NCBI GenBank assembly: GCA_009746045.1
Contig: RPFO01000715.1
Span: 2,501 to 66,500, forward strand
Direction of reading: 5' to 3'
Length of the DNA stretch: 64,000 nucleotides
From: Mesostigma viride
Taxonomy: Eukaryota; Streptophyta; Mesostigmatophyceae; Mesostigmatales; Mesostigmataceae
This document shows, piece after piece, positions 13,641 through 26,500 of the stretch. The notes beneath the pieces are model-generated. The model was not told where the DNA came from. It saw nothing but the letters and a program-made list of their open reading frames with translations, and ran no database searches. Numbering within the stretch: the first letter of the stretch is position 1; every line of letters starts with the position of its first letter. Position numbers and translations under genes: made by a program.

Positions 13641-14842
13641 CTATGATGGTTGGGATGACAACACCATGGCGATCTTGTTGGGCTTGTCGAGTCGCTGGAT
13701 GTCCAGCCAGTGGAGCCCCTCGACTGTGGGCACGGCCATGGTGTTGTCATCCCAACCATCGTAGAACAGCTTTACCGCTCGGCAGTGCGCGTGGCACTTG
13801 TGGGGGTTGTACGCGTCTCCCAGCAGCGCCGTCACGTATGACACCAGCACAGCCAGTCGCTGCTTGTCGCTGGCAGCGTTCCCCCCAGGAACGACTTCCC
13901 CCCGGTGCGGCGGAATGAGTGGGGGTTGTACCGGATCACCACCAGCGGCAACCCCTCGCACGACTGTCCGAGGTTGAACATCCGCACAAGCTCGCAGTAC
14001 TCGGCGTACGAGCGGTACTGGTGCTCGTCGACCTCGATGATGATGACGTGGCCACCATCCGTGTATATTACAAAATCTGGCCGGCTCGCCACGCACTCGC
14101 CGCCGTGGATCCGCTGGTCGTGCACCAGCGTCCACCGGGCGATGCGCACCTTCTTTAGGGCAGCGGCCACCTTCCACTCCTCGCGATGTCCACAACTGCT
14201 CATTGCGCTGGGGTTGCAATACGCGCAACGGTTGCGCCTGGGTCGTCGCTGGCCCGCGACCTTGCCCTCTGCAAGTCCCGTGAAGACAACGGGCACCCCC
14301 TCCGCCCACGTCCAATCGAGACCACACTTCTCGCACTTATCCGGCACCAGCACCCTGTGGCCCGTTTGTGCGTGGGCGTTGCAGTAGCGCTCACCATCTG
14401 CGCCGTGGTGCGTGCCCACGTCCTCAGACGGTTTCATTGTGCACCGTTTTTGAGGCTCTGGGATGGCGTACTTCGGTCCTTGTGGCGCGAGCAACGGCGC
14501 ATGAGCTTACCCAACAAGCCCCATGGCGCAAATGCATCGCACTGTTTTGGGTGGTCGCATCGTCGATGCACCACGTCCACCATGTCCTTCCCGGCGTGCT
14601 CCTTACAGAACTGACATGGGCTTCTTGGTGCCACGCGCCGCAAAGGAGGACCGCACGTTGCACCCTTCCGGGTGGGTGCACTTGTGACTCACCACGTCCA
14701 CCATGTACTTCCCAGCGTGCTTCTTGCATGTCTCGCCAGGTGAGCGCATCCCGTCCTTCACACAATGTTTTATGACATCACCGCGGGGGTGGTCCCACGC
14801 CGTATGGGGTAGATTTTTGCAAGAAAAAAACGCTAGTTTCAA
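13641..14842 (-). pseudogene. EsV-1-7/nuclease gene, - arm, copy 2 (frameshifted)
   Basis: Identical in structure to the copy 1 - arm: N-terminal frame 14,603-14,842, middle repeats in another frame (14,434-14,643), nuclease frame 13,832-14,494 and -1 extension to 13,641. The same one-base and two-base insertions occur, so they predate amplification of the element. Convergent with the + arm gene; the two 3' ends meet in the central hairpin. Confidence 0.75.
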
Positions 14843-15338
14843 TCGTCCGAAAACCGGACAATGCGCCGAAATTCTTGCCGAAAATTTGGCAGCCGAGCGA
14901 ATGTTCCGCCGGCCGGAAAGGGTCTCTCAGCAGCTAGACCCTTCGCAAATCGTGCGAAATCGCGCAAAATTTGCTGAAATTTACCAAAACCATGCCAAAA
15001 AAGTGTAAAATCATGCGAAATCTTGAAAATTTTGCTGAAATTGACCAAAAACCGACCAAAAAAGTGCGATATCATGCAAAAAAGTTCGATTGTAAAAAAA
15101 TTACGACATGTAAAAAATGCGTGAATTCATGCGAAAATTTTCAAAGGGTCTTTCTGCAGCTAGACCCTTCGTGTAAAATTATGCGAAATCCAGTGAAATC
15201 CTCTGAAATCGTGTGAAATCGTGTGACATTGTGTGAAGTTGTGCGAAAATCGTGCGAAAATCACGCGAAATTGTGCAAAATTTTGCGGGCGTTCTCAAAT
15301 CGCCAGAAACAAATTTCGAAACAGAAAGTCGAAAACAG
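14843..15338. promoter_or_regulatory. AT-rich region between divergent gene 5' ends, copy 2
   Basis: Complete version of the AT-rich segment at 6,346, with the same two 8-bp-stem hairpins (about 14,918 and 15,144). It is flanked on the left by the - arm start and on the right by a + oriented third gene 5' fragment, so it lies between divergent starts. Promoter function is inferred from position only. Confidence 0.45.
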
Positions 15339-15429
15339 CGTTTTTTTCTTGCGAAATGCGCGAAAAACTACCCCATTCCGCGTAGGACCACCCCGCGGGA
15401 TCTGATAAAAAGTGAGGGTGAGTGACGGC
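15339..15429 (+). pseudogene. 5' fragment of a third EsV-1-7 gene copy, ending in the right terminal repeat
   Basis: The DNA mirrors the start of the - arm gene: GCGTTTTTTTCTTGC, then CTACCCCAT, GGACCACC and CCGCGG. In copy 3 it translates as FFSCEMREKLPHSAWTTPRD, clearly related to the - arm N-terminus FFSCKNLPHTAWDHPRGD. It stops in the terminal inverted repeat. In copy 2 small indels break the frame. Confidence 0.6.
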
Positions 15430-16355
15430 GGCCGCACATGCCATCCACCACCACACCTACGCATGCTATCCACCACGCCCACCCATGCCATCAACCACCA
15501 CACTCACGCGCATGCCATCCACCACACGCGCGTATGCCACCCACCACCACACCCACGCGCGTCACCATCCACCACCACCCATGCGCATGCCACCCACCAG
15601 CACACCCGCGCATGCCATCCACCACCACACCCACAAATGCGACCCACCACCACATCCGCGCATGCCATCCACCATCACACCCACACATTCCATCCACCAC
15701 GCCCACCCATGCCATCAACCACCACGCCCACGCATGCCATCAACCACCATGCCCACGCATGCGATCAACCACCATGCCCACGCATACCAGCAACCGCCCC
15801 CACTGGCATCAACCATCGCACCCACGCATGCCATCAACCACCACACCCGTGCATGCCACCCACCACCACACCCGCACATGCCATCCACCACCACACCCGC
15901 ACATACCACCCACCACCACACCCATGCATGCCATCCACCATTACACTCACGCATGCTATCCACCACCACACCCATGCATGCTATCCACCACGCCCACCCA
16001 TGCCATCAACCACCACGCCCACGCATGTCATCAACCACCATGCCCAGGCATGCCATCATCAACCACCATGCCCACGCATGCCATCAATCACCATGCCCAC
16101 ACATGCCATCAACTACCTTCCCACGTGTGCCATCAACCACTATGCCCACGCATGCCAGCAAACACCAGGCCCACGCATGCCATCAACCACCATGCCCACA
16201 CATGCCATCAACCACCATGCCCACGCATGCCATCAACCACCATGCCCGCGCGTGCCATCAACCACCATGCCCACGCATGCCGGCAACCAACCCCAATGTC
16301 ATCAACCACCATGCCCACGCGTGCCATCAACCACCACACCCTCCCATGCCATCAA
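15430..16355 (-). repeat. C-rich minisatellite array (right arm, unit 2)
   Basis: 22/25-bp family, inverted relative to the left arm. Repeated at 29,729-30,653, and in part at about 33,600-34,278. Confidence 0.95.
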
Positions 16356-16996
16356 CGTGTCAGAGGTGAATTTCAACCTGGGTGCCCAACTGCCTGCCGT
16401 TAATATATTTCATATAGGTCATCCATTATAAACGGAGGTATTACGGTTGCGTCCCTATTCATTGCATCCGGCTGCCGTATTTCTGGCCATAATTAATATA
16501 GAGTATTATACAGCGCTGGTGCAGTAAGCACGTGTCATGTTACGGCTCATGATTTGGTCACGGAATGACCTAGATATTAGTGCCGAAGCTACGAGAATCG
16601 GCACATTATATCAAGACTTGTACGTTCAGGGTCCTACGACCTATAGCTAGCGTAATATTCAGTCGTACTACTCGGCTGGAGAGTGTTGACGGAATCTAGC
16701 TAGCGTAACGCATTCTCAGCACATTTTCAGATAAGCTACGCAATCTTTGTGCAAGCCTCTCGAGCACTCACAGTTTGTGCACCTTTGTGCATAATAGGGA
16801 GACGCACCCTACGTTGCTATGTCCTTGCCACGATGTAGCCACCACGGGATCCACATTATGTGGTTGGTGGACAAGTTCGGTGGCATGTGAACCTGGCTAA
16901 ATATATCCGAGTAATATCAATCAATGCAATCATCAATTACGTCTCAAATCATGGTCCATCAATGTCCAAACATATCCCTCTCTTTTCCCTTTCAAC
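16356..16996 (+). repeat. U segment, copy 1 (640 bp, non-tandem)
   Basis: AT-richer sequence without internal tandem repeats, present again at 30,654 and 34,279 nearly unchanged. The only open frames enter from the neighbouring array. No RNA gene, transposase or known motif was recognised. Confidence 0.85.
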
Positions 16997-17550
16997 ACAA
17001 CCACCACGCCCACCCATGCCATCAACGACACCCACGCGTGCCATCAACCACCATGCCCACGCATGCCAGCAACCACACCCACGCGTGCCATCAACCACCA
17101 TTCCCACCCATGCCAAAAACCACCATGCTCACGCATGCCAGCAACCACCACGCCCACGCATAGCATCAACCACCATGCCCACGCATGCCATCAACCACCA
17201 TGCCCACGCATGCCAGCAACCACCCCCCATTGGCATCAACCACCATGCCCACGCATGCCAGCAACCACACCCACGCGTGCCATCCACCACCATGCCCACG
17301 CATGCCATCCACCACCACACCCTCTTGCCACCCACACCACCAACGCGCTGGCCAACCACCACACCCGCGCATGCCACCCACCACCACACCCACGCATGCC
17401 ACCCACCACATGCATGCGCATGCCACCCACAGCACCAACGCGTTGGCCACCCACCACACCCGAGCATGCCACCCACCATGGTGGTGCCATGGCGTGCACG
17501 GGTGCCACCCAACACCCCCGCGCATGCACCCACCACCACACCCTCGCATG
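16997..17550 (-). repeat. C-rich minisatellite array ending at a head-to-head inversion
   Basis: C-rich units run up to CCCTCGCATG, where the sequence switches to G-rich units (GCATGTGTGGGTGTGG) without any core between. The last 90 bp contain further palindromes such as CACCATGGTG at about 17,475. Confidence 0.9.
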
Positions 17551-20500
17551 GCATGTGTGGGTGTGGTGGTGAGTGGCATGCGCATGGGTGTTGGTGGATG
17601 TTGATGCGTGTTGGGTTTGTTGCTGGCATGCGTGGGCATGGTGCATGGTAGACGGCACGCGTGGGCATGGTGCTTGATGGCACGCGTGGGCATGGTGGTT
17701 GATGGCATGGGTGGGCATGATGGTTGATGGCATGCGTGGGTGTGGTGGTTCATGGCATGGGTGGGCGTGGTGGATGGCATGTGTGGTTGTGGTGGTGGAT
17801 GGCATGCGCGGGTGTGGTGGTGGACGGCAAGCGCGGGAGTGATGGATGGCATGCGTGGGCGTGTTGGTTGATGCGTGTTGGGTTTGTTGCTGGCATGCGT
17901 GGGCATGGTGCATGGTAGACGGCACGCGTGGGCATGGTGCTTGATGGCACGCGTGGGCATGGTGGTTGATGGCATGGGTGGGCATGATGGTTGATCGCAT
18001 GCGTGGGTGTGGTGGTTGATGGCATGGGTGGGCGTGGTGGATAGCATGTGTGGTTGTGGTGGTGGACGGCATGCGCGGGTGTGGTGATGGATGGCATGCG
18101 TGGGAGTGGTGGGTGGCATGTGCATGGGTGGTGGTGGACGGCACACGCGTGGGTGTGGTGGTGGATGGCATGGGTGGATGTGGTGGGTGATGGCATGCGC
18201 GGGTGTGCTGCGTGGCATGCGCATGGGTGGTGGTGGATGGCACACGCGTGGGTGTGGTGGATGGCATGGGTGGGTGTGGTGGTTGATGGCATGGGTGGGT
18301 GTGGTGGGTGGCAAGCGCGGGAGTGGTGGAAGGCATGCGCGGGTGTGGTGGGTGGCATGCGCGGGTGTGTTGGTTAAGGGCATAGGTGTATGTGGTGGAT
18401 AGCATGTGTGGCTGTGGTGGTGGATGGCATGCGCGGGTGTGGTGGGTGGCATGCGCGGGTGTGGAGGGTGGCCATCTCGTTGGTGCTGTGGGTGGCATGC
18501 GCATGGGTGGTGGTGAATGGCATGTGTGGGTGTGGTGGTTAATGCTAGTGATGGTGGTTGCTGGTATGCTCGGGCATGGTGCTTGATGGCATGCATGGGC
18601 GTGGTGGTTGATGGCATGGGTAACGGTGGTGGATGGCATGCGTGGGCATGGTGGTGGATGGCATGCGCGGGTGTGGTGGTGGGTGGCATGCACGGGTGTA
18701 ATGGTGGATGGCATGCGCGGGTGCGGTGGTGGGTGGCATGCGCATGGGTGGTGGTGGATGTTGATGCCAGTGGGGGTGGTTGCTGGCATGCGTGGGCATG
18801 GTGCATGGTAGACGGGACGCGTGGGCATGGTGGTTGATGGCACGCGTGGGCATGGTGGTTGATGGCATGGGTGGGCATGGTGGTTGATGGCACGCGTGGG
18901 TATGGTGGTTGATGACAGTGGGGGTGGTTGCTGGCATACGTGGGCGTGGTGGTTGATGGCATGCGTGGGCATGGTGGTTGATGACAGTGGGGGTGGTTGA
19001 TGGCATGCGTGGGAATGGTGGTTGATGGCATGTAAGGGCATGGTGGTTGATGGCATGCGTGGGCGTGGTGGTTAATGGCATGGGTGGCCGTGGTGGATGG
19101 TATGCGTTGGTGTGGTGGTGGATGGCATGCGCGGATGTGGTGGTGGGTGCCATGTGTGGGTGTGGTTGTGGGTGGCATGCACTTGGGTGGTGGTGGATGG
19201 CATGCCTGGGTGTGGTGGTTGATGCCAGTGGGCGTGGTTGCTGGTATGCGTCGGCATGGTGCTTGATGGCATGCATGGGCGTGGTGGTTGATGGCATGGG
19301 TGGGGGTGGTGGATGGCATGCGCGGGCATGGTGATGGATGGCATGCGCATGGGTGGTGGTGGATGTTGATGCGTGTTGGGTTCGTTGCTGGCATACGTAG
19401 GCATGGTGCATAGTAGACGCAACGCGTGGCATGGTGGTTGATGGCACGCGTGGGCATGGTGGTTGATGGCATGGGTGGGCATGATGGTTGATGGCATGCG
19501 TGGGTGTTGTGGTTGATGGCATGGGTGGGCGTGGTGGATGGCATGTGTGGTTGTGGTGGTGGATGGCATGCGCGGGTGTGCTGGTGGGTGGCATGCGCAT
19601 GGGTGGTGGTTGATGTTGATGCCAGTGGGGGTGGTTGATGGCATGCGTGGGCATGGTGCATGGTAGACGGCACGCGTCGGCATAATGGTTGAGGGCATGC
19701 GTGGGTGTTGTGGTTGATGGCATGGGTGGCCGTGGTGGATGGTATGCGTGGGTGTGGTGGTTTAGGCCTGCGCGAGTGTGGTGGTGGGTGGCATGTGTGG
19801 GTGTGGTGGTGGATGGCATGCGCGGGTGTGCTGGTGGGTGGCATGCGCATGGGTGGTAGTGGATGTTGATGCCAGTGGGGGTGGTTGCTGGCATGCGTGG
19901 GCATGGTGCATGGAAGACGGCACGCGTGGGCATGATGGTTCATGGCATGCGTGGGCATGGTGGTTGATGGCATGCGTGGGCACTGGTGGTTGATGGCATG
20001 GCTGGGCAGGTTGGTTGATGGCATGGGTGGGCGTGGTGGTTGATGGCATGGGTGGGCGTGGTGGATGGCATGTGTGGGTGTGGTGGTGGATGGCATGCGC
20101 GGGAGTGGTGATGGATGGCATGCGTGGGCGTGTTGGTTGATGGCATGGGTTGGCGTGGTGGATGGCATGTGTGGTTGTGGTGGTGGATGGTATGCGTGGG
20201 TGTGGTGGTGGGTGGCATGCGCATGGGTGGTGGTGGATGGCACGCGTATGGGTGTGGTGGTGGGTGGGTGGCATTCGCGCGTGTGTTGGATGGCATGCGC
20301 ATGGGTGTGGTGGTGGGTGGCATGCGCGTGTGGGGTGGTGGGTGGCATGCGCGGGTGTGTTGGGTGGCATGCGCGGGTGTGTTGGGTGGCATGCGTGGGT
20401 GTGGTGGTGGATGGCATGCGCGGGTGTGGTGGGTGGCATGCGCGGGAGTGGTGGGGGGCATGCGCGGGTGTGGTGGTGGGGGGCATGCGTGTGTGTTGTG

Positions 20501-23500
20501 GGTGGCATGCGCGGGAGTGGTGGGTGGCCATCTCGTTGGTGCTGTTGCTGGCATGCGCATGGGTGGTGGTGGTTGGCATGTGTGGGTGTGGTGGTTGATG
20601 CTAGAGGGCGTGGTTGCTGGTATGCGTCGGCATGGTGCTTGATGGCATGCATGGGCATGATGGTTAATGGCATGGGTAAGCGTGGTGGATGCCATGCGTG
20701 GGCATGGTGGTGGATGGCATGCGCGGGTGTGGTGGTGGGTGGCATGCGCATGGCTGGTGGTGAATGGCATGTGTGGGTGTGGTGGTTAATGCTAGTGATG
20801 GTGGTTGCTGGTATGCTCGGGCATGGTGCTTGATGGCATGCATGGGCGTGGTGGTTGATGGCATGGGTAACGGTGGTGGATGGCATGCGTGGGCATGGTG
20901 GTGGATGGCATGCGCGGGTGTGGTGGTGGGTGGCATGCACGGGTGTAATGGTGGATGGCATGCGCGGGTGCGGTGGTGGGTGGCATGCGCATGGGTGGTG
21001 GTGGATGTTGATGCCAGTGGGGGTGGTTGCTGGCATGCGTGGGCATGGTGCATGGTAGACGGGACGCGTGGGCATGGTGGTTGATGGCACGCGTGGGCAT
21101 GGTGGTTGATGGCATGGGTGGGCATGGTGGTTGATGGCACGCGTGGGTATGGTGGTTGATGACAGTGGGGGTGGTTGCTGGCATACGTGGGCGTGGTGGT
21201 TGATGGCATGCGTGGGCATGGTGGTTGATGACAGTGGGGGTGGTTGATGGCATGCGTGGGAATGGTGGTTGATGGCATGTAAGGGCATGGTGGTTGATGG
21301 CATGCGTGGGCGTGGTGGTTAATGGCATGGGTGGCCGTGGTGGATGGTATGCGTTGGTGTGGTGGTGGATGGCATGCGCGGATGTGGTGGTGGGTGCCAT
21401 GTGTGGGTGTGGTTGTGGGTGGCATGCACTTGGGTGGTGGTGGATGGCATGCCTGGGTGTGGTGGTTGATGCCAGTGGGCGTGGTTGCTGGTATGCGTCG
21501 GCATGGTGCTTGATGGCATGCATGGGCGTGGTGGTTGATGGCATGGGTGGGGGTGGTGGATGGCATGCGCGGGCATGGTGATGGATGGCATGCGCATGGG
21601 TGGTGGTGGATGTTGATGCGTGTTGGGTTCGTTGCTGGCATACGTAGGCATGGTGCATAGTAGACGCAACGCGTGGGCATGGTGGTTGATGGCACGCGTG
21701 GGCATGGTGGTTGATGGCATGGGTGGGCATGATGGTTGATGGCATGCGTGGGTGTTGTGGTTGATGGCATGGGTGGGCGTGGTGGATGGCATGTGTGGTT
21801 GTGGTGGTGGATGGCATGCGCGGGTGTGCTGGTGGGTGGCATGCGCATGGGTGGTGGTTGATGTTGATGCCAGTGGGGGTGGTTGATGGCATGCGTGGGC
21901 ATGGTGCATGGTAGACGGCACGCGTCGGCATAATGGTTGATGGCATGCGTGGGTGTTGTGGTTGATGGCATGGGTGGCCGTGGTGGATGGTATGCGTGGG
22001 TGTGGTGGTTTAGGCCTGCGCGAGTGTGGTGGTGGGTGGCATGTGTGGGTGTGGTGGTGGATGGCATGCGCGGGTGTGCTGGTGGGTGGCATGCGCATGG
22101 GTGGTAGTGGATGTTGATGCCAGTGGGGGTGGTTGCTGGCATGCGTGGGCATGGTGCATGGAAGACGGCACGCGTGGGCATGATGGTTCATGGCATGCGT
22201 GGGCATGGTGGTTGATGGCATGCGTGGGCACTGGTGGTTGATGGCATGGCTGGGCAGGTTGGTTGATGGCATGGGTGGGCGTGGTGGTTGATGGCATGGG
22301 TGGGCGTGGTGGATGGCATGTGTGGGTGTGGTGGTGGATGGCATGCGCGGGAGTGGTGATGGATGGCATGCGTGGGCGTGTTGGTTGATGGCATGGGTTG
22401 GCGTGGTGGATGGCATGTGTGGTTGTGGTGGTGGATGGTATGCGTGGGTGTGGTGGTGGGTGGCATGCGCATGGGTGGTGGTGGATGGCACGCGTATGGG
22501 TGTGGTGGTTGGTGGGTGGCATTCGCGCGTGTGTTGGATGGCATGCGCATGGGTGTGGTGGTGGGTGGCATGCGCGTGTGGGGTGGTGGGTGGCATGCGC
22601 GGGTGTGTTGGGTGGCATGCGCGGGTGTGGTGGGTGGCATGCGTGGGTGTGGTGGTGGATGGCATGCGCGGGTGTGGTGGGTGGCATGCGCGGGGGTGGT
22701 GGGGGCATGCGCGGGTGTGGTGGTGGGGGGCATGCGTGTGTGTTGTGGGTGGCATGCGCGGGAGTGGTGGGTGGCCATCTCGTTGGTGCTGTTGCTGGCA
22801 TGCGCATGGGTGGTGGTGGATGGCATGCCTGGGTGTGGTGGTTGATGCCAGTGGGCGTGGTTGCTGGTATGCGTCGGCATGGTGCTTGATGGCATGCATG
22901 GGCGTGGTGGTTGATGGCATGGGTGGGGGTGGTGGATGGCATGCGCGGGCATGGTGATGGATGGCATGCGCATGGGTGGTGGTGGATGTTGATGCGTGTT
23001 GGGTTCGTTGCTGGCATACGTAGGCATGGTGCATAGTAGACGCAACGCGTGGGCATGGTGGTTGATGGCACGCGTGGGCATGGTGGTTGATGGCATGGGT
23101 GGGCATGATGGTTGATGGCATGCGTGGGTGTTGTGGTTGATGGCATGGGTGGGCGTGGTGGATGGCATGTGTGGTTGTGGTGGTGGATGGCATGCGCGGG
23201 TGTGCTGGTGGGTGGCATGCGCATGGGTGGTGGTTGATGTTGATGCCAGTGGGGGTGGTTGATGGCATGCGTGGGCATGGTGCATGGTAGACGGCACGCG
23301 TCGGCATAATGGTTGATGGCATGCGTGGGTGTTGTGGTTGATGGCATGGGTGGCCGTGGTGGATGGTATGCGTGGGTGTGGTGGTTTAGGCCTGCGCGAG
23401 TGTGGTGGTGGGTGGCATGTGTGGGTGTGGTGGTGGATGGCATGCGCGGGTGTGCTGGTGGGTGGCATGCGCATGGGTGGTAGTGGATGTTGATGCCAGT

Positions 23501-26500
23501 GGGGGTGGTTGCTGGCATGCGTGGGCATGGTGCATGGAAGACGGCACGCGTGGGCATGATGGTTCATGGCATGCGTGGGCATGGTGGTTGATGGCATGCG
23601 TGGGCACTGGTGGTTGATGGCATGGCTGGGCAGGTTGGTTGATGGCATGGGTGGGCGTGGTGGTTGATGGCATGGGTGGGCGTGGTGGATGGCATGTGTG
23701 GGTGTGGTGGTGGATGGCATGCGCGGGAGTGGTGATGGATGGCATGCGTGGGCGTGTTGGTTGATGGCATGGGTTGGCGTGGTGGATGGCATGTGTGGTT
23801 GTGGTGGTGGATGGTATGCGTGGGTGTGGTGGTGGGTGGCATGCGCATGGGTGGTGGTGGATGGCACGCGTATGGGTGTGGTGGTGGGTGGGTGGCATTC
23901 GCGCGTGTGTTGGATGGCATGCGCATGGGTGTGGTGGTGGGTGGCATGCGCGTGTGGGGTGGTGGGTGGCATGCGCGGGTGTGTTGGGTGGCATGCGCGG
24001 GTGTGTTGGGTGGCATGCGTGGGTGTGGTGGTGGATGGCATGCGCGGGTGTGGTGGGTGGCATGCGCGGGAGTGGTGGGGGGCATGCGCGGGTGTGGTGG
24101 TGGGGGGCATGCGTGTGTGTTGTGGGTGGCATGCGCGGGAGTGGTGGGTGGCCATCTCGTTGGTGCTGTTGCTGGCATGCGCATGGGTGGTGGTGGTTGG
24201 CATGTGTGGGTGTGGTGGTTGATGCTAGAGGGCGTGGTTGCTGGTATGCGTCGGCATGGTGCTTGATGGCATGCATGGGCATGATGGTTAATGGCATGGG
24301 TAAGCGTGGTGGATGCCATGCGTGGGCATGGTGGTGGATGGCATGCGCGGGTGTGGTGGTGGGTGGCATGCGCATGGCTGGTGGTGAATGTTGATGCCAG
24401 TGGGGGTGGTTGCTGGCATGCGTGGGCATGGTGCATAGTAGACGGCATGCGCGGGCGTGGTGGTTGATGGCAGTGGGGGTGGCTGATGGCACGTGTGGGC
24501 ATGGTGCATGGTAGACGGCAAGCGTGGGCATGGTGGTTGATGGCACGCGTGGGCATGGTGGTTGATGGCATGCGTGGGCATGGTGGTTGATGGCATCCGT
24601 GGGCACTGGTGGTTGATGGCATGGCTGGGCATGATGGTTGATGGCATGGGTGGGCGTGGTGGATGATGGCATGGGCGGGCGTGGTGGTTGATGGCATGGG
24701 TGGGCGTGGTGGATGGCATGTGTTGGTGTGGTGGTGGATGGCATGCGCGGGAGTGGTGATGGATGGCATGCGTGGGCGTGTTGGTTGATGGCATGGGTGG
24801 GCGTGGTGGATAGCATGTGTGGTTGTGGTGGTGGATGGCATGCGCGGGAGTGGTGGTGGGTGGCATGCGCGGGAGTGGTGGATGGCATGTGCGGGTGTGG
24901 TGGTGGGTGGCATGCGCGCGTGTGTTGGATGGCATGTGCATGGGTGTGGTAAGCGGCCATGTCGTTAATGATGTGGAAGACATGAGCATGGGTTGTGGTG
25001 GGTGGCATGCGTGGGTATGGTGGTGGGTGGCATGCGTGGGTGTGGTGGGGGGCTAGCGCGTTGGTGCTGTGGGTGGCATGCGTGGGTGTGGTGGTGGGTG
25101 GCATGCGCCGGTTCGATATTCTGGTGGCATGCGTGGGCATGGTGGTGGATGGCACGCGTGGGTGTGGTTGCTGGCATGCGTGGGCATGGTGGTTGATGCC
25201 GGTGGGGGTGGTGGTTGGCATGCGTCGCATGGTGGATGATGGCACGCGTGGGCATGGTGGTTGATGGCACGCGTGGGCATGGTGGTTGATGGCACGCGTG
25301 GGCATGGTGGTTGATGACATGCGTGGGCGTGGTGGTTGATGCCATGGGTGGGCATGGTGGTTGATGGCACCCATGGGTGTGGTTGCTAGCATGCGTAGGC
25401 ATTGTGGTTGATGGCACGCGTGGGTGTGGTTGATGGCAGTGGGGGTGGCTGATGGCACGTGTGGGCATGGTGCATGGTAGACGGCACGCGTGGGCATGGT
25501 GGTTGATGGCACGCGTGGGCATGGTGGTTGATGGCATGCGTGGGCATGGTGGTTGATGGCATCCGTGGGCACTGGTGGTTGATGGCATGGCTGGGCATGA
25601 TGGTTGATGGCATGGGTGGGCGTGGTGGATGATGGCATGGGCGGGCGTGGTGGTTGATGGCATGGGTGGGCGTGGTGGATGGCATGTGTTGGTGTGGTGG
25701 TGGATGGCATGCGCGGGAGTGGTGATGGATGGCATGCGTGGGCGTGTTGGTTGATGGCATGGGTGGGCGTGGTGGATAGCATGTGTGGTTGTGGTGGTGG
25801 ATGGCATGCGCGGGAGTGGTGGTGGGTGGCATGCGCGGGAGTGGTGGATGGCATGTGCGGGTGTGGTGGTGGATGGCATGTGCGGGTGTGGTGGTGGGTG
25901 GCATGCGCGCGTGTGTTGGATGGCATGTGCATGGGTGTGGTAAGCGGCCATGTCGTTAATGATGTGGAAGACATGAGCATGGGTTGTGGTGGGTGGCATG
26001 CGTGGGTATGGTGGTGGGTGGCATGCGTGGGTGTGGTGGGGGGCTAGCGCGTTGGTGCTGTGGGTGGCATGCGTGGGTGTGGTGGTGGGTGGCATGCGCC
26101 GGTTCGATATTCTGGTGGCATGCGTGGGCATGGTGGTGGATGGCACGCGTGGGTGTGGTTGCTGGCATGCGTGGGCATGGTGGTTGATGCCGGTGGGGGT
26201 GGTGGTTGGCATGCGTCGCATGGTGGATGATGGCACGCGTGGGCATGGTGGTTGATGGCACGCGTGGGCATGGTGGTTGATGGCACGCGTGGGCATGGTG
26301 GTTGATGACATGCGTGGGCGTGGTGGTTGATGGCACCCATGGGTGTGGTTGCTAGCATGCGTAGGCATTGTGGTTGATGGCACGCGTGGGTGTGGTTGAT
26401 GGCATCCGTGGGCGTGGTGGTTGATGCCATGCGAGGGCGTGGTGGTTGATGGCACGCGTGGGTATGGTGGTTGATGACAGTGGGGGTGCTTGTTGGCATA

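Larger units (their letters stand above)
12593..15429. mobile_element. EsV-1-7/nuclease palindromic element, copy 2 (complete, 2,837 bp)
   Basis: The ends are inverted repeats starting GCCGTCACTCACCCTCACTT and closing on CCGCGG, about 37 bp with a few mismatches. Order: left repeat, + arm gene, single-copy loop of about 63 bp, - arm gene, AT-rich intergenic region, 5' fragment of a third gene copy, right repeat. The gene arms are about 1.1 kb each and visibly diverged. No transposase of a known family and no target-site duplication is seen. The only protein encoded is the EsV-1-7/nuclease. Confidence 0.75.

Noticed and set aside
17166-20579. 1,137-codon frame and dozens of other long His/Pro/Thr- or Gly/Trp/Val-rich frames in the minisatellite arrays
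   Set aside because: They follow from a stop-poor 22/25-bp monomer, occur in several frames of both strands, and some run straight through the array inversion at 17,550.
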